The notes beneath the pieces are model-generated. The model saw only the letters and a list, made by a program, of their open reading frames with translations. It was not told the origin of the DNA and made no database searches. Positions 6,674-13,387 of a DNA stretch of 21,621 bases are shown in pieces (the stretch's first letter is position 1; each line of letters begins with the position of its first letter). The position numbers and the translations under genes were made by a program. The stretch is from Candidatus Poseidoniaceae archaeon (GTDB lineage Archaea > Thermoplasmatota > Poseidoniia > Poseidoniales > Poseidoniaceae): the NCBI GenBank assembly GCA_030741455.1, contig JASLVI010000010.1, positions 1-21,621 of the forward strand, written 5' to 3'.

Positions 6674-8392
6674 TTACTTGTGGTTGATACCAACCCATGA
6701 ATCGACGGCACTATCGAAATGTTCCCAACCACTGTTGTAGTAAATGTTGAGCAAGTCAAAGACGTCATCATAGTGGGTTAGATCACGGTCGGCCATACGC
6801 TCAATCGCAGCTGCTCGACGTAGCATTTCGTCGTAGATGTCACGCTTGTTGGAAAATCCTGCCATTGCAGCAATTTTGTTTTCAAGAAGGTGGGATTGGA
6901 ACATTCCACGGAAGTAGTGTTTATCCTTGACAGGATCCCACTCAAACATACCCCTGGTCAACACACCATCGCTGTGTTTGTTGTATCCAATGACTTCGTC
7001 TATACCTGTAATACGTCGGGCGATTCCCCCTCCAGGCGCCTCTACAACTTCTTGGAAAATTGCGAAATTCAGGTTATCGAAGAAACGAATAGGTACGTTG
7101 ATCGGATCACCAGTAAAACGTTGAATCATTTTGACGATGGATGATGCGTGGAAGGTTGCAATAACTGGGTGACCTGTTTGCATTGCTTGGAAGGCAGTCG
7201 CACCCTCAACACCACGAATCTCACCAATGATGATGTAACGAGGACGTGAACGGAGTGCTGCTTTGAGAAGATCGAACATCTCAACACGGGAATCTTCGTT
7301 CTTAGAATCACGCGTAACAAGTCGTTGCCAAATCTTGTGACGCACCTTCACTTCAGGCGTATCTTCAGCAGAGTAAATCTTGACATTGTGGTCGATAAAT
7401 GGGAGAATCGCATTGAGTGTTGTGGTTTTACCAGACGCTGTTTCACCAGATACGAGAACGGACATACCATATTCCAAGCAGATCCAAATGTAGGCTGCTT
7501 GTTGAGCACTCATTGTCCCCCACTTGATCAGTTGAATGACTGAAATGGTTTCTTCAGCAAATTTACGAATGGTGAATGAAGGACCGAGCATTGAAACGTC
7601 ATCTGAGAAAATGATGTTGATACGGGAACCATCGAGAAGTGCACCATCAATGATCGGTTTGTTATCGGAAACTGGGCGACCAATACGTTCGGACATAGCA
7701 CGGAGATACCGGGAGAGAATCTCACGTTCTCTGAACCGTATATTGGACGTTACCATGCCGAATACTTTGTGATCCATGTGAATGTGTTTCAATCCGACCG
7801 AGTGAATATCTTCCAGCATTTCGTCGGAAAGGAGTGTTTCAAGAGGGCCGTTTCGAATTAAATCCCGAATGATGATGTAACGTAGTCGTTGGCGTTGTGT
7901 TTCAGACACGACAATTCGCTTATCGTCGAGACCAACCAACTCCCAAAGACGTCCTCGACGTCGAGAAATAATGCTTGCCTCTGCTTCAGAGATAGTGTAT
8001 CGGTCGATCATTTGACCGAGAATCGTTTCAAATTCAGAATCGGTTGTAAACGATGGAGCTGATGGTGCTTCTTGGAGAAGTGTTTCAACAAGGTCTCGTC
8101 GAATGTTTTCTTCTTCCTCATTCAATTGAGGTTCAAGACCAAACCACAGAACTTGTCCACCGCCTTCTTCGTCGCTTGGAGGCTCATAGATGTGAACAAA
8201 GACTGGTTCTTTTGTGATGTAAATGAGATTCAACGGACGTTGCTTTTTGGCATCTCGGTCAAGGGGGCCATAGTAAATTGGACGTGTTCCATAACGCTTC
8301 TCAAAATCTCGAACCCAATCCGCAACGTGGCTGTGAGCAGCCATAACCGAGGCAAGGTCGCCTCGTTGGAATTTGAGTTCTTCATCCGCCAT
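6674..8392 (-). CDS. arlI: Archaellum motor/secretion ATPase ArlI (FlaI)
   Basis: A 572-residue type II/IV secretion ATPase that powers export of archaellin subunits and rotation of the filament at the inner face of the membrane, with ArlH and ArlJ. After an N-terminal domain (about 1-290) come Walker A GETASGKT (residues 316-323, in the ArlI-typical context SGETASGKTTTLNAI), the Asp box around SAEDTPE (341-347), Walker B YIIIGEIRG (386-394) and the His box GHPVIATFHA (407-416), all intact. The segment RFFDNLNFAIFQ is also typical of the family. The ATG at 8392 is preceded by GAGGTGAAAAC, a good ribosome site, and follows arlH by nine bases. Confidence 0.97.
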   Translation of the reverse strand: MADEELKFQRGDLASVMAAHSHVADWVRDFEKRYGTRPIYYGPLDRDAKKQRPLNLIYITKEPVFVHIYEPPSDEEGGGQVLWFGLEPQLNEEEENIRRDLVETLLQEAPSAPSFTTDSEFETILGQMIDRYTISEAEASIISRRRGRLWELVGLDDKRIVVSETQRQRLRYIIIRDLIRNGPLETLLSDEMLEDIHSVGLKHIHMDHKVFGMVTSNIRFREREILSRYLRAMSERIGRPVSDNKPIIDGALLDGSRINIIFSDDVSMLGPSFTIRKFAEETISVIQLIKWGTMSAQQAAYIWICLEYGMSVLVSGETASGKTTTLNAILPFIDHNVKIYSAEDTPEVKVRHKIWQRLVTRDSKNEDSRVEMFDLLKAALRSRPRYIIIGEIRGVEGATAFQAMQTGHPVIATFHASSIVKMIQRFTGDPINVPIRFFDNLNFAIFQEVVEAPGGGIARRITGIDEVIGYNKHSDGVLTRGMFEWDPVKDKHYFRGMFQSHLLENKIAAMAGFSNKRDIYDEMLRRAAAIERMADRDLTHYDDVFDLLNIYYNSGWEHFDSAVDSWVGINHK

Positions 8393-8401
8393 GTTTTCAC
8401 C

Positions 8402-9127
8402 TCAACTAACTGCTGTAATATCAACAATGAAGCCCATACCTGGCTCAACACGCCAACCAACGGATGATTGAACAGGTCCTGCTGCTCGAAGGTATCGAGT
8501 GACGAGAAGCGTACGCTTGAGCTCTCCACCGATTAGATTGGTCGAGAGATCGAGAACAACTTCAGCGCTTGCACGAAGTGAATGCAATAGTTTTGCATCC
8601 ATTTCATCCTTGTCGACCATCAACATCAGACTACGTCCTGTTGATGCAATCTTGCGAAGGCGTTGAACCATATCGAAGCGTGCTTGATCATCCATACCAT
8701 CTGGCATCAACGAACTTGCAGAATCGATGACAACAATATCTGCTTCTTCGATTGCATCGCTGTTCAGAACCTCTTCAAGCCCAACGTTGGGAATTGGTTC
8801 AGCAACGGTTCCAAATCGAGAGAAAATCATCAGGTTACCATTGGTCAATGCGTCGGTAACGCCATAACCAATTGATTCCATTTGTTCAATCCAACCACGT
8901 GTGGTCAACTCTGTTGTGATGACAAGTACCTTGACATCGTTATGTAAGAGGCCATGAACAAATCGTTGACTTACAAGTGATTTTCCTGCTCCTACTTCTC
9001 CCTGAAGCAAAATGAGGCTTCGATTGGGCAGACGTAGACCAAGTGAATCTGCAAGACTGTCCGTTTCAACATCGTATGGGAAACCATCCTCGATGGGTTT
9101 CGGCATTTCATCAAGTCGTTCAACCAT
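8402..9127 (-). CDS. arlH: Archaellum ATP-binding regulator ArlH (FlaH)
   Basis: A 241-residue RecA/KaiC-like protein that binds ATP and associates with ArlI at the cytoplasmic base of the motor. Walker A is GEVGAGKS (residues 43-50) and Walker B is IVVIDSAS (about 131-138). The sequence VLVITTELTTRGWIEQMESI matches the conserved strand-helix after the P-loop. Length is normal for the family. The start ATG at 9127 overlaps the end of arlG by eight bases, so translation is probably coupled. The neighbouring arlG upstream and arlI downstream give the canonical G-H-I order. Confidence 0.94.
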   Translation of the reverse strand: MVERLDEMPKPIEDGFPYDVETDSLADSLGLRLPNRSLILLQGEVGAGKSLVSQRFVHGLLHNDVKVLVITTELTTRGWIEQMESIGYGVTDALTNGNLMIFSRFGTVAEPIPNVGLEEVLNSDAIEEADIVVIDSASSLMPDGMDDQARFDMVQRLRKIASTGRSLMLMVDKDEMDAKLLHSLRASAEVVLDLSTNLIGGELKRTLLVTRYLRAAGPVQSSVGWRVEPGMGFIVDITAVS

Positions 9128-9614
9128 GCAATCGCACCTCCACAGACATCGAATCTGAACCTCGATAGCCGTTGGTTACTTCTGAGGATACGACGACCGT
9201 AATCGCCACGTCATCTCCTGATTGATAGGACCAACTACTACTGTTTACAGTGACCTCAAGGAGGTGAGCTTCATCCCAATCACCTGATGCAGGAACGAGT
9301 GTGGACGTGATTGAAGAGGTCACGGTTTGACCATCGACAATGACCACCAGCGTGGACGTATCCAACAAGGTCGTTCCAGTATTTTGCAGGTAGAAAGTAA
9401 TCTCATTCGGCGAAGCGCTGGTATTGAGGGCGACCATCATTGGATCACCTGCAAAATCAACACTTGTCGCTTCTTGAACTTCCAATGCTGCTGTTTCTTG
9501 CGCAGTGATTTGAGCCATATCGCCCCACTGATTAATCAAAACAACACTCACCAATCCTGAAACCAACAAAGCAGTCGTCAGGAAAATGAAAGATGATGCT
9601 CCACCGTCAGCCAT
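9120..9614 (-). CDS. arlG: Archaellum stator-type protein ArlG (FlaG)
   Basis: A 164-residue protein with one N-terminal membrane helix (about residues 8-27, FIFLTTALLVSGLVSVVLI) and an extracytoplasmic beta-rich domain containing the FlaF/FlaG-type 'FYLQNTGTTLLDTSTLVVIVDG' pattern. In characterised archaea ArlG pairs with ArlF to form the stator outside the membrane. Assigned as ArlG and not ArlF from the N-terminus (MADGGASSFIFLTTALLVSG resembles FlaG) and from its position before arlH. GAGGTGA stands seven or so bases before the ATG at 9614. It follows arlF by nine bases and overlaps arlH by eight. Confidence 0.85.
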   Translation of the reverse strand: MADGGASSFIFLTTALLVSGLVSVVLINQWGDMAQITAQETAALEVQEATSVDFAGDPMMVALNTSASPNEITFYLQNTGTTLLDTSTLVVIVDGQTVTSSITSTLVPASGDWDEAHLLEVTVNSSSWSYQSGDDVAITVVVSSEVTNGYRGSDSMSVEVRLHG

Positions 9615-9623
9615 GTCTTCACC

Positions 9624-10280
9624 TCATGCAAGTGTGTGAGCAACAGAAAGCCCACCTGCTGTTAACGAAATCCGCTCGTACGATGTCGGTCCGTCCTCGG
9701 ACCAATCGAGAGCAATCGTTTCGCCAGGATACCAATTCGTGCTACCGATACTCGGCGTGTAGGCCGAACCTAGGTTTGTTGGGTCTTCTGCTGTTCCGCC
9801 ATCAAGAAAGAGCCACACTTCCCGGAGAGGAAGCGTTACTGAGCCCATATTCGTCAGATTTGCGTAAATGTGATTGCCGGTAGTGGAACTAAATGTTGCA
9901 GTACTGGTCGGTGATTGTCCAGAAGCATCAACGGTGATGGTAGGAGGGGACGAGTAATTTCCGCGACTGGTGATCGTCACGGTATCTATTCCTCCTGCAG
10001 CATCAACGGTAAATGTTCCAGAAAATCCACTTCCAGTTCCTGTTGCAATCAAGTTTCCATCGACGTATCCGCTTCCATTACTGTTCACGGTTACGCTCAA
10101 AACAGCACCTTCCCATAGTGTTGCATCTTCAATCTGGAAGGATGGTAAAGGGTCTCCAGCATCATCGATGATCTCGAGGCTTGTATCCAATCGATTGTCG
10201 AGCGTTTGCACTGCTAGTGCAAAAATCAACAACAACGAGGTACCAACAACGAGAGCACCAACACCTACTGAAGCGCCCAT
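9624..10280 (-). CDS. arlF: Archaellum stator-type protein ArlF (FlaF) with an inserted beta domain
   Basis: A 218-residue protein, longer than typical ArlF proteins (about 120-170). It has one N-terminal membrane helix (residues 6-24, VGVGALVVGTSLLLIFALAV). The family-like beta-sandwich sequence is interrupted: residues about 62-132 form an inserted Gly/Ser/Thr-rich unit, after which the fold resumes with YANLTNMGSVTLPLREVWLF, the 'NxGSxxLxxxxvwvdG' strand pair of FlaF/FlaG domains. In other archaea ArlF binds the S-layer and anchors the motor. The start at 10280 has GGAGG eight bases upstream. It lies three bases after the ArlD/E-like gene and nine before arlG. The F versus G call is by position and N-terminus. 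Confidence 0.82.
   Translation of the reverse strand: MGASVGVGALVVGTSLLLIFALAVQTLDNRLDTSLEIIDDAGDPLPSFQIEDATLWEGAVLSVTVNSNGSGYVDGNLIATGTGSGFSGTFTVDAAGGIDTVTITSRGNYSSPPTITVDASGQSPTSTATFSSTTGNHIYANLTNMGSVTLPLREVWLFLDGGTAEDPTNLGSAYTPSIGSTNWYPGETIALDWSEDGPTSYERISLTAGGLSVAHTLA
9885..10097 (-). other. Inserted GSGY/PPTITV-type beta-repeat domain within ArlF
   Basis: Encodes residues about 62-132 of ArlF. The pattern is V-T-V-N-S-N-G-S-G-Y, a Gly/Thr/Ser linker, then GGIDTVTITSRGNYSSPPTITV and a second Gly/Ser/Thr stretch. This is the 'vtvtnGGsGYtsaPtVti' repeat seen in many marine phage tail and surface proteins (family knowledge). Two half-repeats are visible, SNGSGYVDGNLIAT and SRGNYSSPPTITV. 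Both boundaries join ordinary FlaF-like sequence, so it reads as a domain inserted in a loop. Confidence 0.6.
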
Positions 10281-10283
10281 GCA

Positions 10284-11129
10284 TCATTCCTCCGATTTCG
10301 AAGTTTGGGAACGCCAGGATTCAACAATCGCAGAAAACGTCAGCAACTTTCGATGTGACAGATGATCGTTGAGTGCAGCTTCCGCTTCTCCTGGTGCAGC
10401 GAGTTGAACGATTGCGAGGACCGCTCGGCCCTCTACTTCGGTCAACATTCCGCTTTGAACTGCCTTCTGTGCGAAACTTACAGCAGCCATTCCGGAGAGA
10501 TTGTCAAGGAGGAGGGCTGCAACCATTGCAGCTCCAACTCCATCGTTTGCGGCCTGTTCATAGGACCCTTTCGCAAGGAAAGGATTCGCTGCAAGCGCTT
10601 GTGCTTCATACAATTCAACGAGCCGTGCTTCATCGGATTGTCGCAAGCGATCAACGCCGTCGCCAACAGGGAGAACTTCTCCATCTGCTGTGACAATCGT
10701 GTCACCGACTGCTCCATCGACCGAGGTAACATTGTCACCTTCCGATGCATCTGAATCTTCATCCACTTCCGAAGTTGGTGCAACGTTCGTTTGCTCCATC
10801 TTGTGTGAAATCAATCCAAGTACGTCCTCGACCATGTCGAGGCGACTGCTGATCATACGTTCCAGTCCAGAGGTATCCACCTGTGCATTGACGGGTGCCG
10901 CCGGTTGAGGGGCAAGTGTCGCTGCGACAGTTGGTACAGATCCAATACTGTTCAATCGTGCTCGAGTCGGACCGGGGGAGATGGTCCATGCATCCTCTTC
11001 ACTCAACTCTCCTTGTTCAGGGAGTGGCACTTGTTCAATGGCCACATTGGCCATAATCTTCAAGCGCTCTTCTGCGAGTTCAGCGTCTGCGTCCCGGTCG
11101 TTCCCTGCACTGCCAAATGGCCATGCCAT
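10284..11129 (-). CDS. ArlD/E-like (FlaD/FlaE) cytoplasmic archaellum switch protein
   Basis: A 281-residue soluble acidic protein. The C-terminal third (about residues 181-242: NPFLAKG..., VAALLLDNLSGMAAVSFAQK and AVQSGMLTEVEGRAVLAIVQ) follows the FlaD/E domain pattern 'NPyL..lp.d....l.l.Wl..L......a...l.yY...gWI...v...l'. A short helix at about 88-111 (LERMISSRLDMVEDVLGLIS) resembles FlaC/FlaD coiled segments, and the middle (112-160) is a disordered Asp/Ser/Val linker. In other euryarchaea ArlC/D/E form the cytoplasmic ring linking the motor to CheF and CheY. The expected conserved Trp and Tyr are replaced, so the match is by pattern and operon position. AGGAGGT precedes the ATG at 11129 by seven bases. 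An RNA hairpin separates it from the archaellin. Confidence 0.68.
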   Translation of the reverse strand: MAWPFGSAGNDRDADAELAEERLKIMANVAIEQVPLPEQGELSEEDAWTISPGPTRARLNSIGSVPTVAATLAPQPAAPVNAQVDTSGLERMISSRLDMVEDVLGLISHKMEQTNVAPTSEVDEDSDASEGDNVTSVDGAVGDTIVTADGEVLPVGDGVDRLRQSDEARLVELYEAQALAANPFLAKGSYEQAANDGVGAAMVAALLLDNLSGMAAVSFAQKAVQSGMLTEVEGRAVLAIVQLAAPGEAEAALNDHLSHRKLLTFSAIVESWRSQTSKSEE

Positions 11130-11136
11130 GGTACAA

Positions 11137-11177
11137 CCTCCTGCGTGTGACCTGCACGAGGCAGATCAATACGCAGG
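11137..11177 (-). promoter_or_regulatory. Intercistronic RNA hairpin abutting the Shine-Dalgarno of the ArlD/E-like gene
   Basis: On the transcribed strand a perfect seven-base inverted repeat, CCTGCGT (11171-11177) and ACGCAGG (11140-11146), encloses a second stem. That second stem has three pairs (11148-11150 with 11166-11168), one mismatch, then CTGC/GCAG (11152-11155 with 11161-11164) around a five-base loop. The 3' arm runs directly into the Shine-Dalgarno GGAGG (11137-11141), covering its first two bases. It lies just after the arlB1 stop (11183-11185). Likely role: limiting translation of the machinery genes, or stabilising/processing the archaellin mRNA 3' end. The pairing is seen; the role is inferred. 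Confidence 0.55.
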
Positions 11178-11182
11178 CAGAC

Positions 11183-11761
11183 TCAGACCACCACTGCTCC
11201 AGCAGAGTCGTCGTTGACCTTGAGAACGTCGTAGGTTGTTCCACCGCCAACAACGTGGAGGTAGAGCGTAGCCTTGACATTGTTTGTGAACAGAGCGTTT
11301 GGACCACAGTCACCGGCTCCGTCATCTGCGGAAACGGTGGTTCGGTATCCCGTACCGGCAGCAGCGGTGTTAACCGCAGCAGCGCCCGATAGTGGGTCAA
11401 TTGCTGAATCGCCGAAATCGCCGGCAATTCGATCCATTCCTCCGGCACCATCATCACAGAAAATCTGGAAGAGGATGTCAGTGTCTGATGTGTCATCGGA
11501 ACCAGCAGCTAGTCTAAAGTAGACTTCGAAACTGGAATCGTCAGCAACGAAGACGTTGAGGACTTGGACTTTACCAGACATTTCGTCAGTGGTATCGTCA
11601 CCAGTGGATTGTGCGTTCTGTTGAAGCTTCTCTGCAGTCTGGATAATGACCGCAGCAGCGACAGCAGCAACGAGAATCAATGCAATGAATACAATCATTG
11701 CACCAATACCGATTGCGGCTAGGTTATCGTTTTTCATGTTCTTTTCTTGTGTATTCTTCAT
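11183..11761 (-). CDS. arlB1: Archaellin (archaellum filament subunit) 1
   Basis: A 192-residue filament protein. A short charged leader (MKNTQEKNMKNDNLA) precedes the hydrophobic assembly helix AIGIGAMIVFIALILVAAVA plus AAVIIQTAEKLQQNAQ, the archaellin signature that forms the filament core. The rest (about residues 62-192) is the exposed beta domain ending VVV. Cleavage is expected before AIGIG, leaving Ala at -1 and Asn-Leu at -3/-2 instead of the usual Lys/Arg-Gly. Two Cys (102 in CDDGAG, 152 in CGPN) match those of the partner archaellin. GAGGTGAT, partly inside the upstream stop codon, gives good spacing to the ATG at 11761; an inner ATG at 11737 is less likely. Eleven bases separate it from arlB2. 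The gene number is arbitrary. Confidence 0.94.
   Translation of the reverse strand: MKNTQEKNMKNDNLAAIGIGAMIVFIALILVAAVAAAVIIQTAEKLQQNAQSTGDDTTDEMSGKVQVLNVFVADDSSFEVYFRLAAGSDDTSDTDILFQIFCDDGAGGMDRIAGDFGDSAIDPLSGAAAVNTAAAGTGYRTTVSADDGAGDCGPNALFTNNVKATLYLHVVGGGTTYDVLKVNDDSAGAVVV
11676..11716. repeat. 41-bp perfect direct repeat, copy in arlB1
   Basis: Identical base for base to 12260-12300 in arlB2, encoding the core of the assembly helix (AIGIGAMIVFIALI). Neighbouring codons encode the same residues but differ at synonymous positions, so the block is more conserved than protein sequence alone requires. Confidence 0.85.
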
Positions 11762-11772
11762 ATTTCATCACC

Positions 11773-12339
11773 TCAGACTACAACGTCTCCTACCGCCGGA
11801 GCGCTACCATATTGGAGTTCTTCGTAAGTGGAACCGCCACCGATAACAGAGATCACAAGGATGTGGTCTGTGTTTGCAGTTGGTCCACAGGTTGGAACGT
11901 CAATGACAACAACATAGGTTGTTCCTGGATTCAATGTGATACCAGCGACTGTTTCGCCGTTTCCATCGTGAGCAGTTGCTCCGCTGAAGTCACCATCATC
12001 GAATGCAGCACTGCCTGCACCGTCATCACAAATGACAGTGAAAGCGAGGTCCGTACCTAGAATAGGTTCTGAACCGGGTGCCAACTCAAAGGTGGAGAAG
12101 AGTTCTTCTGCACCTCCGGTCATGTCGTCGATAACGGTCGAGAGCAGAATGACCTTTGTGGACATTTGCTCTTGGGTGTCGTCACCACTGGCTTGTGCGT
12201 TCTGTTGCAGCTTTTCTGCGGTCTGAATGATGACCGCTGCCGCTACCGCCGCAACCAAGATCAATGCAATGAATACAATCATTGCACCAATACCGATTGC
12301 AGCAAGTTCGTCTTGCTTCGTTTCTTTTTCGGTTTTCAT
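11773..12339 (-). CDS. arlB2: Archaellin (archaellum filament subunit) 2
   Basis: A 188-residue paralogue and the first archaellin transcribed. The leader MKTEKETKQDELA is followed by AIGIGAMIVFIALILVAAVA plus AAVIIQTAEKLQQNAQ, identical through that helix to the downstream copy; the outer domains diverge strongly. Shared landmarks are CDDGAG (Cys104), CGPT (Cys151), the GGGSTYEEL/GGGTTYDVL strand and the VVV end. I chose the ATG at 12339. The frame stays open to 12456, but that extension is antisense-like sequence overlapping the upstream gene's 3' end, whereas AGGTG lies seven bases before 12339. Two archaellins usually means a filament of major and minor subunits; which one is major cannot be told. 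Confidence 0.94.
   Translation of the reverse strand: MKTEKETKQDELAAIGIGAMIVFIALILVAAVAAAVIIQTAEKLQQNAQASGDDTQEQMSTKVILLSTVIDDMTGGAEELFSTFELAPGSEPILGTDLAFTVICDDGAGSAAFDDGDFSGATAHDGNGETVAGITLNPGTTYVVVIDVPTCGPTANTDHILVISVIGGGSTYEELQYGSAPAVGDVVV
12260..12300. repeat. 41-bp perfect direct repeat, copy in arlB2
   Basis: Partner of the block at 11676-11716, in the same orientation and offset by 584 bases. Homologous recombination between the copies would remove about 584 bp and leave one in-frame hybrid archaellin, because the offset spans one gene length and both copies occupy the equivalent codons. Gene conversion between the two genes is the likeliest reason for the identity. Confidence 0.85.
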
Positions 12340-12361
12340 TTTTTTCACCTTTTTTACTCGT

Positions 12362-12381
12362 CCTCCCTCATCCGAGGGGGG
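12362..12381 (-). promoter_or_regulatory. Hairpin in the short leader upstream of the archaellin pair
   Basis: In the 55-base gap between the coiled-coil gene stop (12395) and arlB2, the transcript folds as CCCTC/GAGGG (12374-12378 with 12365-12369) around a GGAT loop, extended by two more G-C pairs beyond one A.C mismatch. It is followed by an A-rich tract and the AGGTG ribosome site. There is no T-run, so it is not a classical terminator. It could protect a processed archaellin mRNA 5' end. No clear TATA box was found in the gap. Confidence 0.4.
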
Positions 12382-12394
12382 AATTGGATACGGG

Positions 12395-13387
12395 TCACAG
12401 AGCACCTCCATGACCCAAGTCAATACGAAGTGGAATTCGAATGATAGCCACTTCATCAGGCGTTAGCCTGCTAACGAATGGCACCTTATCTGCAGTAAAG
12501 CCAGGTGGCATCCATGGTTGAATAAGTACGTCGACGAGCGGTTCCATTGAACGGTTTTGTGCACGAACTGTCACTGTCACGTTACCATTCCTCATTTCAT
12601 ACCCGGTCGCAATTGAAAGTTTTCTTGAAAGTGGGATTTCATCTGCTCCATGACGTCGATCAGCATGAATCTCAAATCGAACCGGCAAGTTACCTCCAGG
12701 TCCAATAACTGGTACGTCGATGAAGGATGGCTTGGCAGTCCATCCTTCTGGAACAGGAGGAGCAAGTCGCATCATTGGAAGGGGAATATCACCATCATTG
12801 ATGATTCGAACAAGGAGAATTCCTGTTTCTCCTCCAGCTGGCCATCGTGTATCGACAGAGAGCCAGAAATGACGGAACAGGAATGGGTTGAGTGTCGACG
12901 AATTGCCTCCAATGAGATCGTCAACGAGGTATTCAACTTCGGTGGCGGCATAACCGACATCACCGATTTCTGCAGCACCAGTTGCATTTCGGAGTCGCCG
13001 CAGGACGTTTTCAACCTCTTCTTCTGCAAGAGCTTTCTCTCGCAACAATCGATGCAACATGGCAATACTTCGCCGCAGGTAAAGAACATCCTCTTCGAGA
13101 ACGTTCAGTGCCTTTTCAGCACGACGTACACTCTTTCGGGCGCGACGCAGACGATGTGTTTCAAGGAAGGTCTTCGCTTGAAGCAGATCAAGTTCTGTCG
13201 TAGCAAGAGAATTGACTTCATCACTCACAACATTTTGAACCAGAGATTCGAGTTCACGACTCGCCTGCATCAAGCGTTGCGCACTTTCGTTGGAGGCAGC
13301 AATTGCAGCCTGCGCATCGGAGAGATCGCCATCGCCCAATTCAGAATCCATGATGAAATCATCCTGCTCAGCCTTGCTCTTCGCCAT
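12395..13387 (-). CDS. Cytosolic coiled-coil protein with C-terminal beta-sandwich domains, unknown; archaellum-linked
   Basis: A 330-residue protein with no signal peptide or membrane helix. Residues about 25-160 are helical and strongly heptad-like, with a basic stretch around 78-94 (HRLRRARKSVRRAEK) and LREKALAEEEVENVLRRL. Residues about 170-330 look like two beta-sandwich units: FWLSVDTRWPAGGETGILLV with the turn IINDGD and VPEGWTAKP, then NVTVTVRAQNRSMEPLVDVL with MPPGFTAD. The 'NDG/NxG' turn and 'P-x-G-W/F' strand resemble the domains of the giant membrane protein encoded just upstream, which it overlaps by 20 bases. A near-perfect Shine-Dalgarno AGGAGGTGAT precedes the ATG at 13387. 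Not recognised as a standard Arl protein; by position it is a candidate adaptor between envelope anchor and motor. Confidence 0.8.
   Translation of the reverse strand: MAKSKAEQDDFIMDSELGDGDLSDAQAAIAASNESAQRLMQASRELESLVQNVVSDEVNSLATTELDLLQAKTFLETHRLRRARKSVRRAEKALNVLEEDVLYLRRSIAMLHRLLREKALAEEEVENVLRRLRNATGAAEIGDVGYAATEVEYLVDDLIGGNSSTLNPFLFRHFWLSVDTRWPAGGETGILLVRIINDGDIPLPMMRLAPPVPEGWTAKPSFIDVPVIGPGGNLPVRFEIHADRRHGADEIPLSRKLSIATGYEMRNGNVTVTVRAQNRSMEPLVDVLIQPWMPPGFTADKVPFVSRLTPDEVAIIRIPLRIDLGHGGAL

Noticed and set aside
12340..12456. N-terminal extension of archaellin arlB2 to 12456
   Set aside because: It would place about 39 residues, including WLSFEFHF, before the archaellin leader. The AGGTG site and family leader length point to 12339.
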